Below, one piece after another: positions 51,215 to 59,975 of a DNA stretch of 59,975 nt. The translations under genes and the position numbers were made by a program. The number at the start of each line of letters is the position of its first letter. The stretch's first letter is position 1. The notes below the pieces were generated by a model. The model saw only the letters and a list, made by a program, of their open reading frames with translations, ran no database searches and was not told the DNA's origin. Origin of the DNA: Rhodovibrionaceae bacterium (GTDB lineage Bacteria; Pseudomonadota; Alphaproteobacteria; Kiloniellales; DSM-21159); contig JANQPZ010000346.1 of NCBI GenBank assembly GCA_028285215.1, positions 1 through 59,975 on the forward strand, read 5' to 3'.

Positions 51215-51256
51215 GGCCCGGAGAGAGGAAACCTCCGGGCCGCCGTCGGCTTTTTT
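51215..51256 (+). terminator. Terminator-like hairpin between binding protein and permease
   Basis: GGCCCGGAG (51215-51223) and CTCCGGGCC (51233-51241) form a nine-base-pair stem; TTTTTT follows at 51251-51256, directly after a second small hairpin GCCG-CCGT-CGGC. A partial rho-independent terminator that lowers permease transcription relative to the binding protein is the expected role. Confidence 0.65.
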
Positions 51257-51341
51257 GCATCCCCAAGGCCTGTAAGCCCGAAGAGCGGCGGCCAGATCGT
51301 TCGGGTAGGTCGGGGATCAGCGTCAGGGAGCTTCGAGGCAA

Positions 51342-52325
51342 ATGTTCGCCTTCGTCATCCAGCGCTTGTTCCAGGCCATCCTGGTGATGCTGGTCGTCGC
51401 TTTCGTATCCTTTTCGCTGTTCCAGTTCGTCGGCGATCCGGTCAACAACATGGTCGGGCAGGACGCTACGGAAGAGCAGCGCGAGGCTCTGCGGGAGCGG
51501 CTCGGCCTGAACGATTCCATTCCGGTCCAGTTCATGAACTTCGTCGGGAACGCGGCGCAGTTTCAGTTCGGTTTGTCTTACCGGCTGGGCGTCCCGGTCG
51601 AAGACATCATCGCTCAGCGGCTGCCGGCGACCATCGAGCTGGTCTTGGTCTCGGCGATTATCGCCTTGGCGGTGGGCGTGCCCATGGGCGTCTACACCGG
51701 GCTCAATCGAAACTCGCCGATCTCGAAGCTCTTTCTGACGGTTTCTCTGATCGGCATCTCTCTCCCGACCTTTCTCATCGGTATTCTGCTGATTTTGATT
51801 TTCGGCGTCTGGCTTTCCTGGCTGCCGACCTTCGGGCGCGGCGGGACAATCGACTTCGGGTGGTGGGAAACCTCTTTCCTGACCGTCCAGGGATGGCGTT
51901 CGCTTATCTTGCCGTCGATCACGCTCGCCTTGTTCCAGCTCACGCTGATCATGCGCCTGGTTCGTGCCGAGATGCTGGAGGTCCTGCGCACCGACTATGT
52001 CAAGTTCGCCCGGGCGCGCGGCCTCTCCAACCGCGCCATCAACTTCGGACATGCCCTCAAGAATACGCTGGTGCCGGTGATCACCATCATCGGTCTGCAG
52101 ATCGGCTCGCTGCTGGCTTTTTCGATCATCACCGAAACGGTGTTCGCCTGGCCCGGGATGGGGCTGCTGATCATCCAGGCGATTCAGTTCGCCGATATCC
52201 CGGTCATGAGCAGCTACCTGGTGCTGATCGCGCTGTTCTTCGTCATTATCAATCTCATCGTCGACCTGCTCTACTACGTGGTCGATCCGCGGCTGCGCGT
52301 CGAGCGCGGCGGCGGCGGACACTAG
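51342..52325 (+). CDS. Dipeptide ABC transporter permease DppB-like
   Basis: A 327-residue permease with six helices; it begins MFAFVIQRLFQAILVMLVV, typical of DppB/OppB, followed by a periplasmic loop with the QREALRERLGLNDSIPVQF motif. The EAA loop is VKFARARGLSNRAINFGHALKNTLVPVIT. Start supported by GAGG nine bases upstream. It pairs with the DppC-like gene 15 bases later. Confidence 0.95.
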   Translation: MFAFVIQRLFQAILVMLVVAFVSFSLFQFVGDPVNNMVGQDATEEQREALRERLGLNDSIPVQFMNFVGNAAQFQFGLSYRLGVPVEDIIAQRLPATIELVLVSAIIALAVGVPMGVYTGLNRNSPISKLFLTVSLIGISLPTFLIGILLILIFGVWLSWLPTFGRGGTIDFGWWETSFLTVQGWRSLILPSITLALFQLTLIMRLVRAEMLEVLRTDYVKFARARGLSNRAINFGHALKNTLVPVITIIGLQIGSLLAFSIITETVFAWPGMGLLIIQAIQFADIPVMSSYLVLIALFFVIINLIVDLLYYVVDPRLRVERGGGGH

Positions 52326-52340
52326 GGGGAGGCGCGCAGC

Positions 52341-53321
52341 ATGGCCGAGATGGCGCGTGAGCCGAGCCAGCAACCGACCGCTCCGGAACTGACCCTGGTC
52401 GGGAAGGTCGTCGACGGCTGGAGCCGCTTTCTGGACTCCGACGTCTTCTATTCCTTCAAACGCTCGCCCTTGATCATCGTTGCCTTCGCCGTGACGGTCT
52501 TGCTGATCCTGGGCGCCTTTCTGGCCCCCTGGATCGCCCCGCACGACACGACCAACATGGCGAGCCTCAATCTGATGGACGCCTTCAAGCCGCCGGCCTG
52601 GTCGGTTGGCGGCGACGGCAGTTTCCTCCTGGGCACCGACGATCAGGGCCGGGACATGCTGTCCGGCATCATGTTCGGCATGCAGGCGTCGCTGGTGATC
52701 GGCTTCGCGTCGGTGGCCCTGGCCGCCATCGTCGGGACGATACTGGGGTTGATTTCCGGCTATGTCGGCGGGCGCGTCGACAGTGTCATCATGCGCGTCG
52801 CCGACGTTCAGCTCACCTTCCCGGCGATCCTGATCGCCCTTCTGATCGACGGCATCGTCGGGTCTGTCTTGCCGCGCAACACGGCGGAGGAACTGACCTA
52901 TCCCGTGCTGATTCTGGCGATCGCCTCCTCGCTCTGGGTTAACTTCGCGCGCACCGTGCGCGGCTCGACGCTGGTCGAGAAGAATCGCGAGTACGTTCAG
53001 GCGGCCAAGGTGATCGGCATTCATCCGACCCTGATCATGGTGCGCCATGTGTTGCCCAACGTCATGGGTCCGGTCCTGGTGATCGCCACGCTGTCGCTGG
53101 CCCTTGCCATCCTGACGGAAGCGACGCTCTCCTTCCTGGGCGTCGGCATCCCGTCGTCCGAACCGTCCCTGGGTACGCTGATCCGCATCGGCCAGGAGTA
53201 CCTCTTCTCCGGCGAGTGGTGGATGACCATCTTTCCCGGTATCGCGCTGGTTATTCTGGTCCTGGCGGTCAATCTGCTGGGCGACTGGCTGCGCGACGCC
53301 CTGAACCCGAAGCTGCGCTGA
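52341..53321 (+). CDS. Dipeptide ABC transporter permease DppC-like
   Basis: A 326-residue permease with a cytoplasmic N-terminus of about 45 residues, then six helices; the loop HDTTNMASLNLMDAFKPPAW and LLGTDDQGRDMLSGIMFGMQASLVIG are DppC/OppC hallmarks. The EAA loop is REYVQAAKVIGIHPTLIMVRHVLPNVMGP. GGGGAGG precedes the ATG. The stop overlaps the next start (TGATG). Confidence 0.95.
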   Translation: MAEMAREPSQQPTAPELTLVGKVVDGWSRFLDSDVFYSFKRSPLIIVAFAVTVLLILGAFLAPWIAPHDTTNMASLNLMDAFKPPAWSVGGDGSFLLGTDDQGRDMLSGIMFGMQASLVIGFASVALAAIVGTILGLISGYVGGRVDSVIMRVADVQLTFPAILIALLIDGIVGSVLPRNTAEELTYPVLILAIASSLWVNFARTVRGSTLVEKNREYVQAAKVIGIHPTLIMVRHVLPNVMGPVLVIATLSLALAILTEATLSFLGVGIPSSEPSLGTLIRIGQEYLFSGEWWMTIFPGIALVILVLAVNLLGDWLRDALNPKLR

Positions 53322-54319
53322 TGTCCGATACCGAGCGAACACCCTTGCTGGAAGTCCGCGATCTTCGGGTCGAGTTCCCCACGCGTCGCGGCACCCTGGT
53401 GGCCGTCAACGGCGTGTCCTTCGATATCAAGGAAGGCGAGGTTCTTGGTGTCGTCGGGGAGTCGGGAGCAGGGAAGTCCCTGACAGGTTCGGCCGTAATC
53501 GGGCTGCTGGAGCCGCCCGGACGGATCGCCGCCGGTGAAGTGCGGCTGAAGGGGCGGCGGATCGACAATCTGCCCTACCGCGAGATGCGCCGGGTGCGCG
53601 GGCGCGAGATCGGCATGGTCTTCCAGGATCCGCTGACCAGCCTCAATCCGCTCTATACGGTCGGACGCCAGCTCGTCGAGACGATCCTGACCCATCGCGA
53701 CGTCTCGGAAGAGACGGCCCGCAAGCAGGCCATCGATCTGCTCGCGGAGGTCGGTATTCCGGCGCCCGAGCGGCGCATCGACCAGTATCCGCACCAGTTC
53801 TCCGGCGGTATGCGGCAGCGGGTCGTCATTGCGCTCGCCCTCTGCGTCAATCCGAAGCTGGTGATCGCCGACGAGCCGACCACCGCGCTCGACGTCTCGA
53901 TCCAGGCGCAGATCATCAAGCTTCTGAAACGCATGTGTAAGGAGCATGGCGCCGCCGTCATGCTGATCACCCACGACATGGGGGTGATCGCGGAGACGGC
54001 CGATCGGGTGGCGGTGATGTACGCCGGCCGCATCGCGGAGATCGGCCCGGTCCGCGACGTCGTGCAGAACGCCAAGCACCCCTATACCCATGGCCTGATG
54101 GGTTCGATCCCGATGATCGGCCATGACACCGACCGGCTAACCCAGATCGAGGGGTCGATGCCGCGTCTGACCGAGATTCCGCAAGGCTGCGCCTTCAACC
54201 CGCGCTGCCCCCATGCCTTCGATCGTTGCCGCAGCGAGCGGCCGGAGCTGATCCCGGTGGACGATACCCGGGTGGCTTGCTGGCTGTTCGACGAAGGTGC
54301 GAAGAAGGCGGCCGAGTAG
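53321..54319 (+). CDS. Dipeptide ABC transporter ATP-binding protein DppD-like
   Basis: A 332-residue ATPase. Walker A GESGAGKS, Q-loop VFQDPLTSLNPLYTVGRQ, ABC signature FSGGMRQR, Walker B VIADEPTTALDVSIQ, switch His in ITHDMGVIAETAD. The C-terminal oligopeptide/dipeptide domain contains the cysteine pattern GCAFNPRCPHAFDRCRSERPEL, which in this family binds an Fe-S cluster. ATG shares a base with the DppC stop (TGATG). Confidence 0.95.
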   Translation: MSDTERTPLLEVRDLRVEFPTRRGTLVAVNGVSFDIKEGEVLGVVGESGAGKSLTGSAVIGLLEPPGRIAAGEVRLKGRRIDNLPYREMRRVRGREIGMVFQDPLTSLNPLYTVGRQLVETILTHRDVSEETARKQAIDLLAEVGIPAPERRIDQYPHQFSGGMRQRVVIALALCVNPKLVIADEPTTALDVSIQAQIIKLLKRMCKEHGAAVMLITHDMGVIAETADRVAVMYAGRIAEIGPVRDVVQNAKHPYTHGLMGSIPMIGHDTDRLTQIEGSMPRLTEIPQGCAFNPRCPHAFDRCRSERPELIPVDDTRVACWLFDEGAKKAAE

Positions 54320-54338
54320 AGCGGGCCGGAGGATGTCC

Positions 54339-55445
54339 ATGTCGCAAACCCTTGCCGCAGAAAATCGCGAAGTGCCGGATACCCGGTCCGGCGCCAGCGA
54401 GCAGCCCCTCGTGCAGGTGCAGGACCTGGCTCGCTACTTCGACGTGTCGCCGCCCTGGCTGAACCGCATTCTGGAGAACGAGCCGCGCTCCATCCTGAAG
54501 GCGGTCGACGGCGTGTCCTTCGACATTCCGCGTGGTAAGACCTTCAGCCTGGTGGGCGAGTCCGGCTGCGGCAAGTCGACGGTCGCCCGCCTTGTCGTCG
54601 GGCTCTACCAGCCGACTCGCGGAACGATTCACTTCGAAGGCGTGGACATGGCCACGCTGAAGACCCGCAAGCAGCAGGCCCCGGTCCGTCGGCGCTTCCA
54701 GATGATCTTTCAGGATCCCTTTGCCAGCCTCAACCCGCGCTGGCGGGTCGCGGAGATCATCGCCGAACCGATCCGTGCCCACGGGATCATGAGCGATGAC
54801 GGTCAGATCCGCAGGCGTGTCGGAGAGCTGTTGGAACAGGTCCGCCTTTCGGCGCGAGATGGCGAGAAGTTTCCGCATGAGTTCTCGGGCGGTCAGCGGC
54901 AGCGCATCTCCATCGCCCGTGCTCTGGCCTCCAATCCGGAGTTCCTGGTCTGCGACGAGCCTACCTCGGCGCTCGACGTTTCCGTGCAGGCGCAGATTCT
55001 CAATTTGATGAAGGAGCTGCAGAAAGAGCTGGGGCTGACCTATCTCTTTATCAGCCACGATTTGGCGGTCGTCTATCACATCTCCGACTATGTCGGCGTC
55101 ATGTATCTGGGCCGGCTGGTCGAGTGGGGCGAAGCGCGGCGGGTTTTCTTCAATCCCCAGCACCCCTATACGCGCATGCTGCTGGATGCGATTCCCGACC
55201 TGGAGATGACCGGGCGCCAGCGCATCCCGGTGGCCGGCGAGGTACCCAGCCCGATCCACCCGCCGAGCGGCTGCCACTTCCACCCGCGTTGCCCCTTCGC
55301 GAACGATCGTTGCCGGAGCGAAACGCCGCAGACACGCGACTTCGGCGAGGGCGGCCAGGTGCGCTGCCACGCGGTGGAAGAGGGCCGGCTGCCGCCGCCG
55401 GGCGAGAGCGGTGCCCTGACGGCCGGCCGCGATCTGAACGAATGA
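54339..55445 (+). CDS. Dipeptide ABC transporter ATP-binding protein DppF-like
   Basis: A 368-residue ATPase with Walker [24 protein letters not shown], signature FSGGQRQR, Walker [15 protein letters not shown], and the C-terminal cysteine motif [20 protein letters not shown]. Residues 25-45 carry an insertion ([21 protein letters not shown]) between the first strands, common in alphaproteobacterial DppF. The start is chosen because GGAGG lies six bases upstream; the ATG two codons earlier abuts it. The stop overlaps the following gene as ATGA. Confidence 0.94.
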   Translation: MSQTLAAENREVPDTRSGASEQPLVQVQDLARYFDVSPPWLNRILENEPRSILKAVDGVSFDIPRGKTFSLVGESGCGKSTVARLVVGLYQPTRGTIHFEGVDMATLKTRKQQAPVRRRFQMIFQDPFASLNPRWRVAEIIAEPIRAHGIMSDDGQIRRRVGELLEQVRLSARDGEKFPHEFSGGQRQRISIARALASNPEFLVCDEPTSALDVSVQAQILNLMKELQKELGLTYLFISHDLAVVYHISDYVGVMYLGRLVEWGEARRVFFNPQHPYTRMLLDAIPDLEMTGRQRIPVAGEVPSPIHPPSGCHFHPRCPFANDRCRSETPQTRDFGEGGQVRCHAVEEGRLPPPGESGALTAGRDLNE

Positions 55446-57154
55446 GACGGAAGCTGATCGCCCGGTCGCCGGGTCGGCTGCTGTCAGGTCTCGTCCTTCT
55501 TCTATGTTCCGTTGCGCTGGGTTTGACCCAGGCGCCTGCGGCGCAGGCGGCTGGCGGATCGGGTACGCTGACCATCGGCGTGACCCAGTTTCCGTCGACG
55601 CTGCATCCCAATATCGATTCGATGTTGGCCAAGAACTATGTGCAGGCCATGACCCTCCGGCCCCTGACGCACTACGATCAGGACTGGGAGGTGATCTGTT
55701 TCCTTTGCACCGAAGTGCCGAGTCTGGAGGCGGGAACGGCGGAACTCGAGACGACGCCGGACGGCGACGAGGGGATCGCCGTCACCTACAGTCTGCATCC
55801 CGATGCAACCTGGGGCGACGGTACGCCAGTGACCACCGACGACGTGCTCTTTACCTGGGAGGTCGGGCGGCATCCGCAGTCGGGCATCAGTAACTTCGAA
55901 CTCTACCGGCGTATTCTCGATATCACCGTCATCGACGACAAGACCTTCACCTTCCACGTCGATCGCGTCACCTTCGCCTATGCTTCGGCCACCGATTTCC
56001 GGGTGCTTCCGGCCCACATCGAACGGCCCATCTTCGAGGCGGATCCGGCGAGCTATCGCACGCGTACGGCCTTCGACAGCGATCCGACGAACCCGGGTTT
56101 GGCGTTCGGACCCTACCGGATCGTCTCGCTGACTCCGGGCGCGGAAGTGGCGCTGGAGCCCAACGACACCTGGTTCGGACCGCCCCCGGCCTTCGATCGC
56201 ATCGTCGTGCGGGTGATCGAGAACACGCCGGCCCTGGAGGCAAATCTGCTGTCGGGCGCCATCGATACGATTCCCGGCGCGATGGGGCTGACCGTCGACC
56301 AGGCCCTGGCCTTCGAGCAGCGCCACGGCGACGACTGGAACGTGCTTTTCAAGCCGGGGCTGGTCTACGAGCACATCGATCTGATGCTCGACAATCCGAT
56401 CCTGGCCGACCGTCGCCTGCGGCAGGCACTGCTGCACGGCATCGACCGCGATGCCATCAGCGAGCGGCTCTTCGCCGGACGCAACCCCGTCGCCGATGGC
56501 AACGTCAGTCCGCTCGACTGGGTCTACAGCGACGCGATCCCGACGTATCCCTACGATCCGGAGCGGGCCGAAGCGCTGTTGGAAGAGGCGGGCTGGACCC
56601 GCCAGGGCGGCAGCGGCCTTCGGCGCAATGCGGCGGGCGACCCTCTGCGCCTGGAGATCATGACCACGGCCGGGGACCGCACGCGTGAGCTGGTGCAGCA
56701 GGTGATCCAGAGTCAGTTGCGGGACATCGGGGTCGAATTGACCATTCGCAACGAGCCGGCGCGGGTGTTCTTCGGCCAGACCGTGAGCCAGCGGCGTTTC
56801 ACCGGCCTGGCCATGTTCGCCTGGTTCTCGAGCCCGGAGAACGTGCCCCGGACCACGCTGCACTGCGAGCAGATTCCGACGGAGGAGAACGGCTGGGGCG
56901 GTCAGAACTATACCGGCTACTGCACGCCCGAGATGGATGCGCTGATCGACCGGATCGAGGTCGAACTGGACCGGGAGGCGCGCGCGGAGCTCTGGGCGGA
57001 GCTGCAACGGCTCTATGCCACCGACCTGCCGGCCCTGCCGCTCTACTGGCGCGCGCAGCCCTTCGTGCTGCCGCCCTGGCTGGAGGGTGTGCGCCCGACC
57101 GGCCACATGGGCACCACGACCCTCTGGGTGGAGGAGTGGCGCCGGGCCGAGTGA
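55442..57154 (+). CDS. Peptide ABC transporter substrate-binding protein 2
   Basis: A 570-residue SBP_bac_5 protein. The signal peptide ([36 protein letters not shown]) precedes GGSGTLTIGVTQFPSTLHPNID. Markers: TYSLHPDATWGDGTPVTTDDVLFTWEV, DRRLRQALLHGIDRDAIS and YPYDPERAEALLEEAGW. It is divergent from the first binding protein of the cluster, so the transporter may serve two ligand classes. ATGA overlap with the DppF-like gene fixes its start and makes it the last gene of the operon. It converges on dnaE2. Confidence 0.93.
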   Translation: MRRKLIARSPGRLLSGLVLLLCSVALGLTQAPAAQAAGGSGTLTIGVTQFPSTLHPNIDSMLAKNYVQAMTLRPLTHYDQDWEVICFLCTEVPSLEAGTAELETTPDGDEGIAVTYSLHPDATWGDGTPVTTDDVLFTWEVGRHPQSGISNFELYRRILDITVIDDKTFTFHVDRVTFAYASATDFRVLPAHIERPIFEADPASYRTRTAFDSDPTNPGLAFGPYRIVSLTPGAEVALEPNDTWFGPPPAFDRIVVRVIENTPALEANLLSGAIDTIPGAMGLTVDQALAFEQRHGDDWNVLFKPGLVYEHIDLMLDNPILADRRLRQALLHGIDRDAISERLFAGRNPVADGNVSPLDWVYSDAIPTYPYDPERAEALLEEAGWTRQGGSGLRRNAAGDPLRLEIMTTAGDRTRELVQQVIQSQLRDIGVELTIRNEPARVFFGQTVSQRRFTGLAMFAWFSSPENVPRTTLHCEQIPTEENGWGGQNYTGYCTPEMDALIDRIEVELDREARAELWAELQRLYATDLPALPLYWRAQPFVLPPWLEGVRPTGHMGTTTLWVEEWRRAE

Positions 57155-57202
57155 GCTTGCGCGGCGGATCCTGGTTCGAAGCCTGCCCGACGCGCTTCGC
57201 TC

Positions 57203-59975
57203 TCAATGAAAATCCCGGCTCCGCTGGAGTCTTAACCGTTTGGGCTTTCGCTGTTCCGGGACCGGGCGTTTGACTTCGTCGACGTCGCTCATGGCGCGTT
57301 GGAAGATGCCCTCGGTCGCGGCGATCTGCGCGGCGGCGCTTCTTCCGTCGCCGGCAGGCGGGATCGGGTCCGCGATCAGATTGCGCGATTGAGTCTCCAA
57401 AGTCGCCAGCCGCTCGGTCTTGTCGACCAGGGTTTCGGCGACCAGGTGGATGACCTCGTCGCTGCGCTGCACCTTGCCGGTCACGCCGAGCAGCGAAGCC
57501 TGGAGCACCGTCGTGCGAAAGCGCTGAAAGATGTCCGGCCAGACCACAAGGTTGGCAATGCCCGTCTCATCCTCCAGGGTGATGAAGATCACGCCCTTGG
57601 CACTGCCTGGGCGCTGGCGCACCAGCACCAGGCCGGCGACCGAGAGCCGCTGGCCATCTCGCGCCTCCCGAAGCGCTTCCGTAGGGCGATAGTCCTGCCG
57701 CCTCAGCTCGTCGCGCAGGAAGACCAGCGGGTGGTCCTTTAGAGACAGGCGCAGGCTGGCATAGTCCTGCACCACGTGCTCGCTCTTGCTGAGCTTCGGC
57801 AGACAGACCTCGGGCTCCGCTCCGCGCTCCTCTTCGTTCATGGCGGCGAAGAGCGGCAGCGGTTGGGCCTTGGGCAGGCCCTTGACCGCCCAGAGCGCCT
57901 CGCGCCGGTCCAAACCCATGGAGCGGAAGGCGTCGGCGCGGGCCAGGGCCTCCAGGGCCTTGGCGCCGACCTCTCCCTTGCGCCAGAGACTCAGAGGATC
58001 GGGGTAGCCGTTGCCGCGGCGTGCGACCAGCCGCCCGGCCTCGCTTTCGGACAGGCCCTTGATCTGCCGCAGGCCCAGCCGCAGCGCCATGCCGGGGCCG
58101 TTGCGCGCCGGTTCCAGCGTGCAGTCCCAGTCGGAGGCATTGATGTCCGGCTCCAGCACCTCGACCTCATGGTCGCGCGCATCCCGTACGATCTGTGCCG
58201 GAGCATAGAAACCCATCGGCTGGCTGTTCAGCAGGGCACAGGCGAAGGCGGCCGGGTGGTGATGCTTCATCCAGGCGGAGACGTAGACCAGCAGCGCGAA
58301 ACTGGCGGCGTGACTTTCCGGAAAGCCGTAGGTGCCGAAGCCTTCGATCTGCTTGAAGCAGCGTTCGGCGAAGTCGCGCTCGTAACCGTTCTTGACCATG
58401 CCGTTGATCAGCTTGTCGCGGAACTCGTGGATGATTCCGAGCTTGCGGAAGGTCGCCATGGCGCGGCGCAGCCGGTCGGCCTCGCTGGGAGTGAAGCCGC
58501 CGGCGACGATGGCGATCTTCATCGCCTGCTCCTGGAACAGCGGCACGCCCAGGGTGCGGCCCAGCACCTCCTCTAGCTCCTGCGAGGGGAACGCGACCGG
58601 CTCTTCCTTGTTGCGCCGCCGCAGGTAGGGGTGAACCATGTCGCCCTGGATCGGGCCGGGGCGCACGATGGCGACCTGAATCACCAGATCGTAGAAGACC
58701 TTGGGGCGCAGCCGCGGCAGCATGTTCATCTGCGCGCGGGACTCCACCTGGAACAGGCCGAGGGAGTCCGCCTTGCAAAGCATGTCGTAGACTGCGGGAT
58801 CGTCCTGGGGCACCGTCGCCAAAGTCAGTTTGCGATCGTAGTGGCGCTGCAGGAGGTCGAAGCCCTTGCGCAGGCAGGTCAGCATGCCCAGCGCCAGGAC
58901 GTCGACCTTGAGCAGGCCGAGAGACTCCAGGTCGTCCTTGTCCCATTCGATGACGGTGCGGTCCGCCATCGCCGCATTCTCGATCGGCACCACCTCGTCG
59001 AGCGGACCGCGGGTCATGACGAAGCCGCCGACATGCTGGGAAAGGTGGCGGGGAAAGCCGATCAGCTCGCGGGTGAGCGCGAGCACCTGCGCCATGCGCG
59101 GTTCCTCTGGGTCGAGACCCAGCTCGCGCACCCGCGCCTCTTCCACGCCATCGCTCGACCAGCCCCAGATCGATCCGGCGAGGGCGCCGACCGTATCTTC
59201 CGACAGGCCGAGCGCCTTGCCGACCTCGCGAACCGCGCCGCGGCTGCGATAGCAGATCACCGTCGCAGCCAGCCCTGCGCGGTCGCGGCCGTACTTCTCG
59301 TAGACGTACTGCATCACCTCTTCGCGCCGCTCGTGCTCGAAGTCGACATCGATGTCGGGCGGTTCGTTCCGCTCGACGGAGACGAAACGCTCGAACAGCA
59401 GATCGATCTTCGCCGGATCGACGGAGGTGATGCCGAGGCAGTAGCAGACGGCCGAGTTGGCGGCCGATCCGCGGCCCTGGCAGAGAATGTCTTTGCTGCG
59501 GGCAAAGCGCACCAGGTCGTGGACCGTCAGGAAATAGGCGGCATAGTTCAACTCGGCGATCAAGTTCAGCTCGTAGGTGACCGCAGTCCGGACTTTGTTC
59601 GGGATGTTCTCCCCATAGCGCTCGGCGGCCCCCTTCCAGGCCAGATACTCCAGTTCCTGCTGCGGCGTGCGGCCGTCTCGGCCTGCTTCGACGGGGTATT
59701 CGTAGGTCAGCTCGGTCAGCTTGAAACGGCACTTGCCGGCAATCTCCAGCGTGCGCGCTACGGCTTCCGGCCAGGCGGCGAAGAGCCGCGCCATTTCCTC
59801 GGCCGGTTTCAGGTGGCGTTCCGCATTGGCTTCCAGCCGCCAGCCGGCCGTATCGATCGTCACGCCCTCGCGAATGCAGGTCAGCGTGTCGAGCAGCGGC
59901 CGGCGGGCGGGATGGCGCAGATCGCAGAGCGCTGCGGAGCGCCGCTGGTCGCCGTCGGCGACGTGCTGCTGCACC
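57203..59975 (-). CDS. dnaE2: Error-prone DNA polymerase DnaE2 (ImuC), 5-prime end cut off
   Basis: The alpha-subunit-like polymerase of the damage-inducible ImuA-ImuB-DnaE2 translesion cassette. The visible 923 residues cover the end of the PHP domain, the polymerase core with DIDVDFEHERREEVMQYVYEKYG (catalytic Asp pair), the DnaE2-typical LSQHVGGFVMTRGPLDEVVPIENAAM and IEWDKDDLESLGLLKVDVLALGML, the helix-hairpin-helix region and the OB domain (LVLVRQRPGSAKGVIFITLEDETG). Family length is about 1,050-1,150, so the N-terminal 150-200 residues lie beyond the right edge. No LexA site or imuA/imuB is in view; they would be upstream, to the right. Confidence 0.94.
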   Translation of the reverse strand, partial: VQQHVADGDQRRSAALCDLRHPARRPLLDTLTCIREGVTIDTAGWRLEANAERHLKPAEEMARLFAAWPEAVARTLEIAGKCRFKLTELTYEYPVEAGRDGRTPQQELEYLAWKGAAERYGENIPNKVRTAVTYELNLIAELNYAAYFLTVHDLVRFARSKDILCQGRGSAANSAVCYCLGITSVDPAKIDLLFERFVSVERNEPPDIDVDFEHERREEVMQYVYEKYGRDRAGLAATVICYRSRGAVREVGKALGLSEDTVGALAGSIWGWSSDGVEEARVRELGLDPEEPRMAQVLALTRELIGFPRHLSQHVGGFVMTRGPLDEVVPIENAAMADRTVIEWDKDDLESLGLLKVDVLALGMLTCLRKGFDLLQRHYDRKLTLATVPQDDPAVYDMLCKADSLGLFQVESRAQMNMLPRLRPKVFYDLVIQVAIVRPGPIQGDMVHPYLRRRNKEEPVAFPSQELEEVLGRTLGVPLFQEQAMKIAIVAGGFTPSEADRLRRAMATFRKLGIIHEFRDKLINGMVKNGYERDFAERCFKQIEGFGTYGFPESHAASFALLVYVSAWMKHHHPAAFACALLNSQPMGFYAPAQIVRDARDHEVEVLEPDINASDWDCTLEPARNGPGMALRLGLRQIKGLSESEAGRLVARRGNGYPDPLSLWRKGEVGAKALEALARADAFRSMGLDRREALWAVKGLPKAQPLPLFAAMNEEERGAEPEVCLPKLSKSEHVVQDYASLRLSLKDHPLVFLRDELRRQDYRPTEALREARDGQRLSVAGLVLVRQRPGSAKGVIFITLEDETGIANLVVWPDIFQRFRTTVLQASLLGVTGKVQRSDEVIHLVAETLVDKTERLATLETQSRNLIADPIPPAGDGRSAAAQIAATEGIFQRAMSDVDEVKRPVPEQRKPKRLRLQRSRDFH

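Noticed and set aside
51156-53342. 728-residue open frame antisense to the dipeptide permeases
   Set aside because: Low-complexity charged product opposite two well-defined permease genes.

Overview
The window looks like chromosomal DNA of a GC-rich alphaproteobacterium. The most likely group is Rhodospirillales sensu lato (Rhodovibrionaceae/Kiloniellales-like). This is inferred from the mix of gene families: a histone-deacetylase-like gene/xseB/dxs/tlyA neighbourhood, fabI-aroC, the CbpA-CbpM pair, a form II CoxL-like protein, dnaE2, and CtrA- and FnrN/FixK-type motifs. Most genes sit at about two-thirds G+C by eye. No rRNA, tRNA, CRISPR array, transposase or integrase was recognised.

Layout. 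0-9 kb: a histone deacetylase-like hydrolase (cut by the left edge), a lipoprotein, xseB, dxs, a MATE exporter overlapping tlyA, then sppA and an AhpD-like gene on the minus strand. 9-23.6 kb: an RlmD/TrmA-type RNA methyltransferase, a GNAT-like protein behind an AT-rich promoter region with CtrA-like half sites, an EamA transporter, a minus-strand fabI-aroC-GNAT group, a YihY membrane protein, cbpA-cbpM, a glycine-zipper lipoprotein, pdxH, a cation diffusion facilitator, a universal stress protein behind an FNR/FixK box, two conserved hypotheticals and an SDR. Three related palindromic repeats sit just after genes in this part. 23.6-27.5 kb: azoR, cysQ and an orphan form II CoxL-like molybdoenzyme subunit, all on the minus strand. 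27.5-33.8 kb: a complete, tightly overlapping mrpABCDEFG Na+/H+ antiporter operon with a long, hairpin-rich leader.

33.8-40.7 kb is the accessory part, with lower G+C in most of it. It holds a soluble chemoreceptor with three tandem near-identical PAS repeats and a shortened signalling tip, a small P-loop kinase, and nrdB. The kinase is framed by two diverged copies of the nrdB 3-prime end. Beyond nrdB lies a secreted two-gene module: a Trypco2-like protein translationally coupled to a trypsin-like serine protease with a long helical C-terminal region. This module is the best candidate for a poorly described system in the window.

40.7-60 kb is transport and catabolism. A minus-strand polyamine-type ABC transporter (ATPase, binding protein, two permeases) lies next to a class III aminotransferase, suggesting uptake and deamination of an amine. 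A LysE-family exporter and a prolidase-like amidohydrolase precede a dipeptide/oligopeptide ABC operon (binding protein, two permeases, two ATPases, a second binding protein). A terminator-like hairpin between the first binding protein and the permeases should keep the binding protein in excess. The window ends inside dnaE2, the error-prone polymerase of the imuA-imuB-dnaE2 mutagenesis cassette; its partners would lie beyond the right edge.
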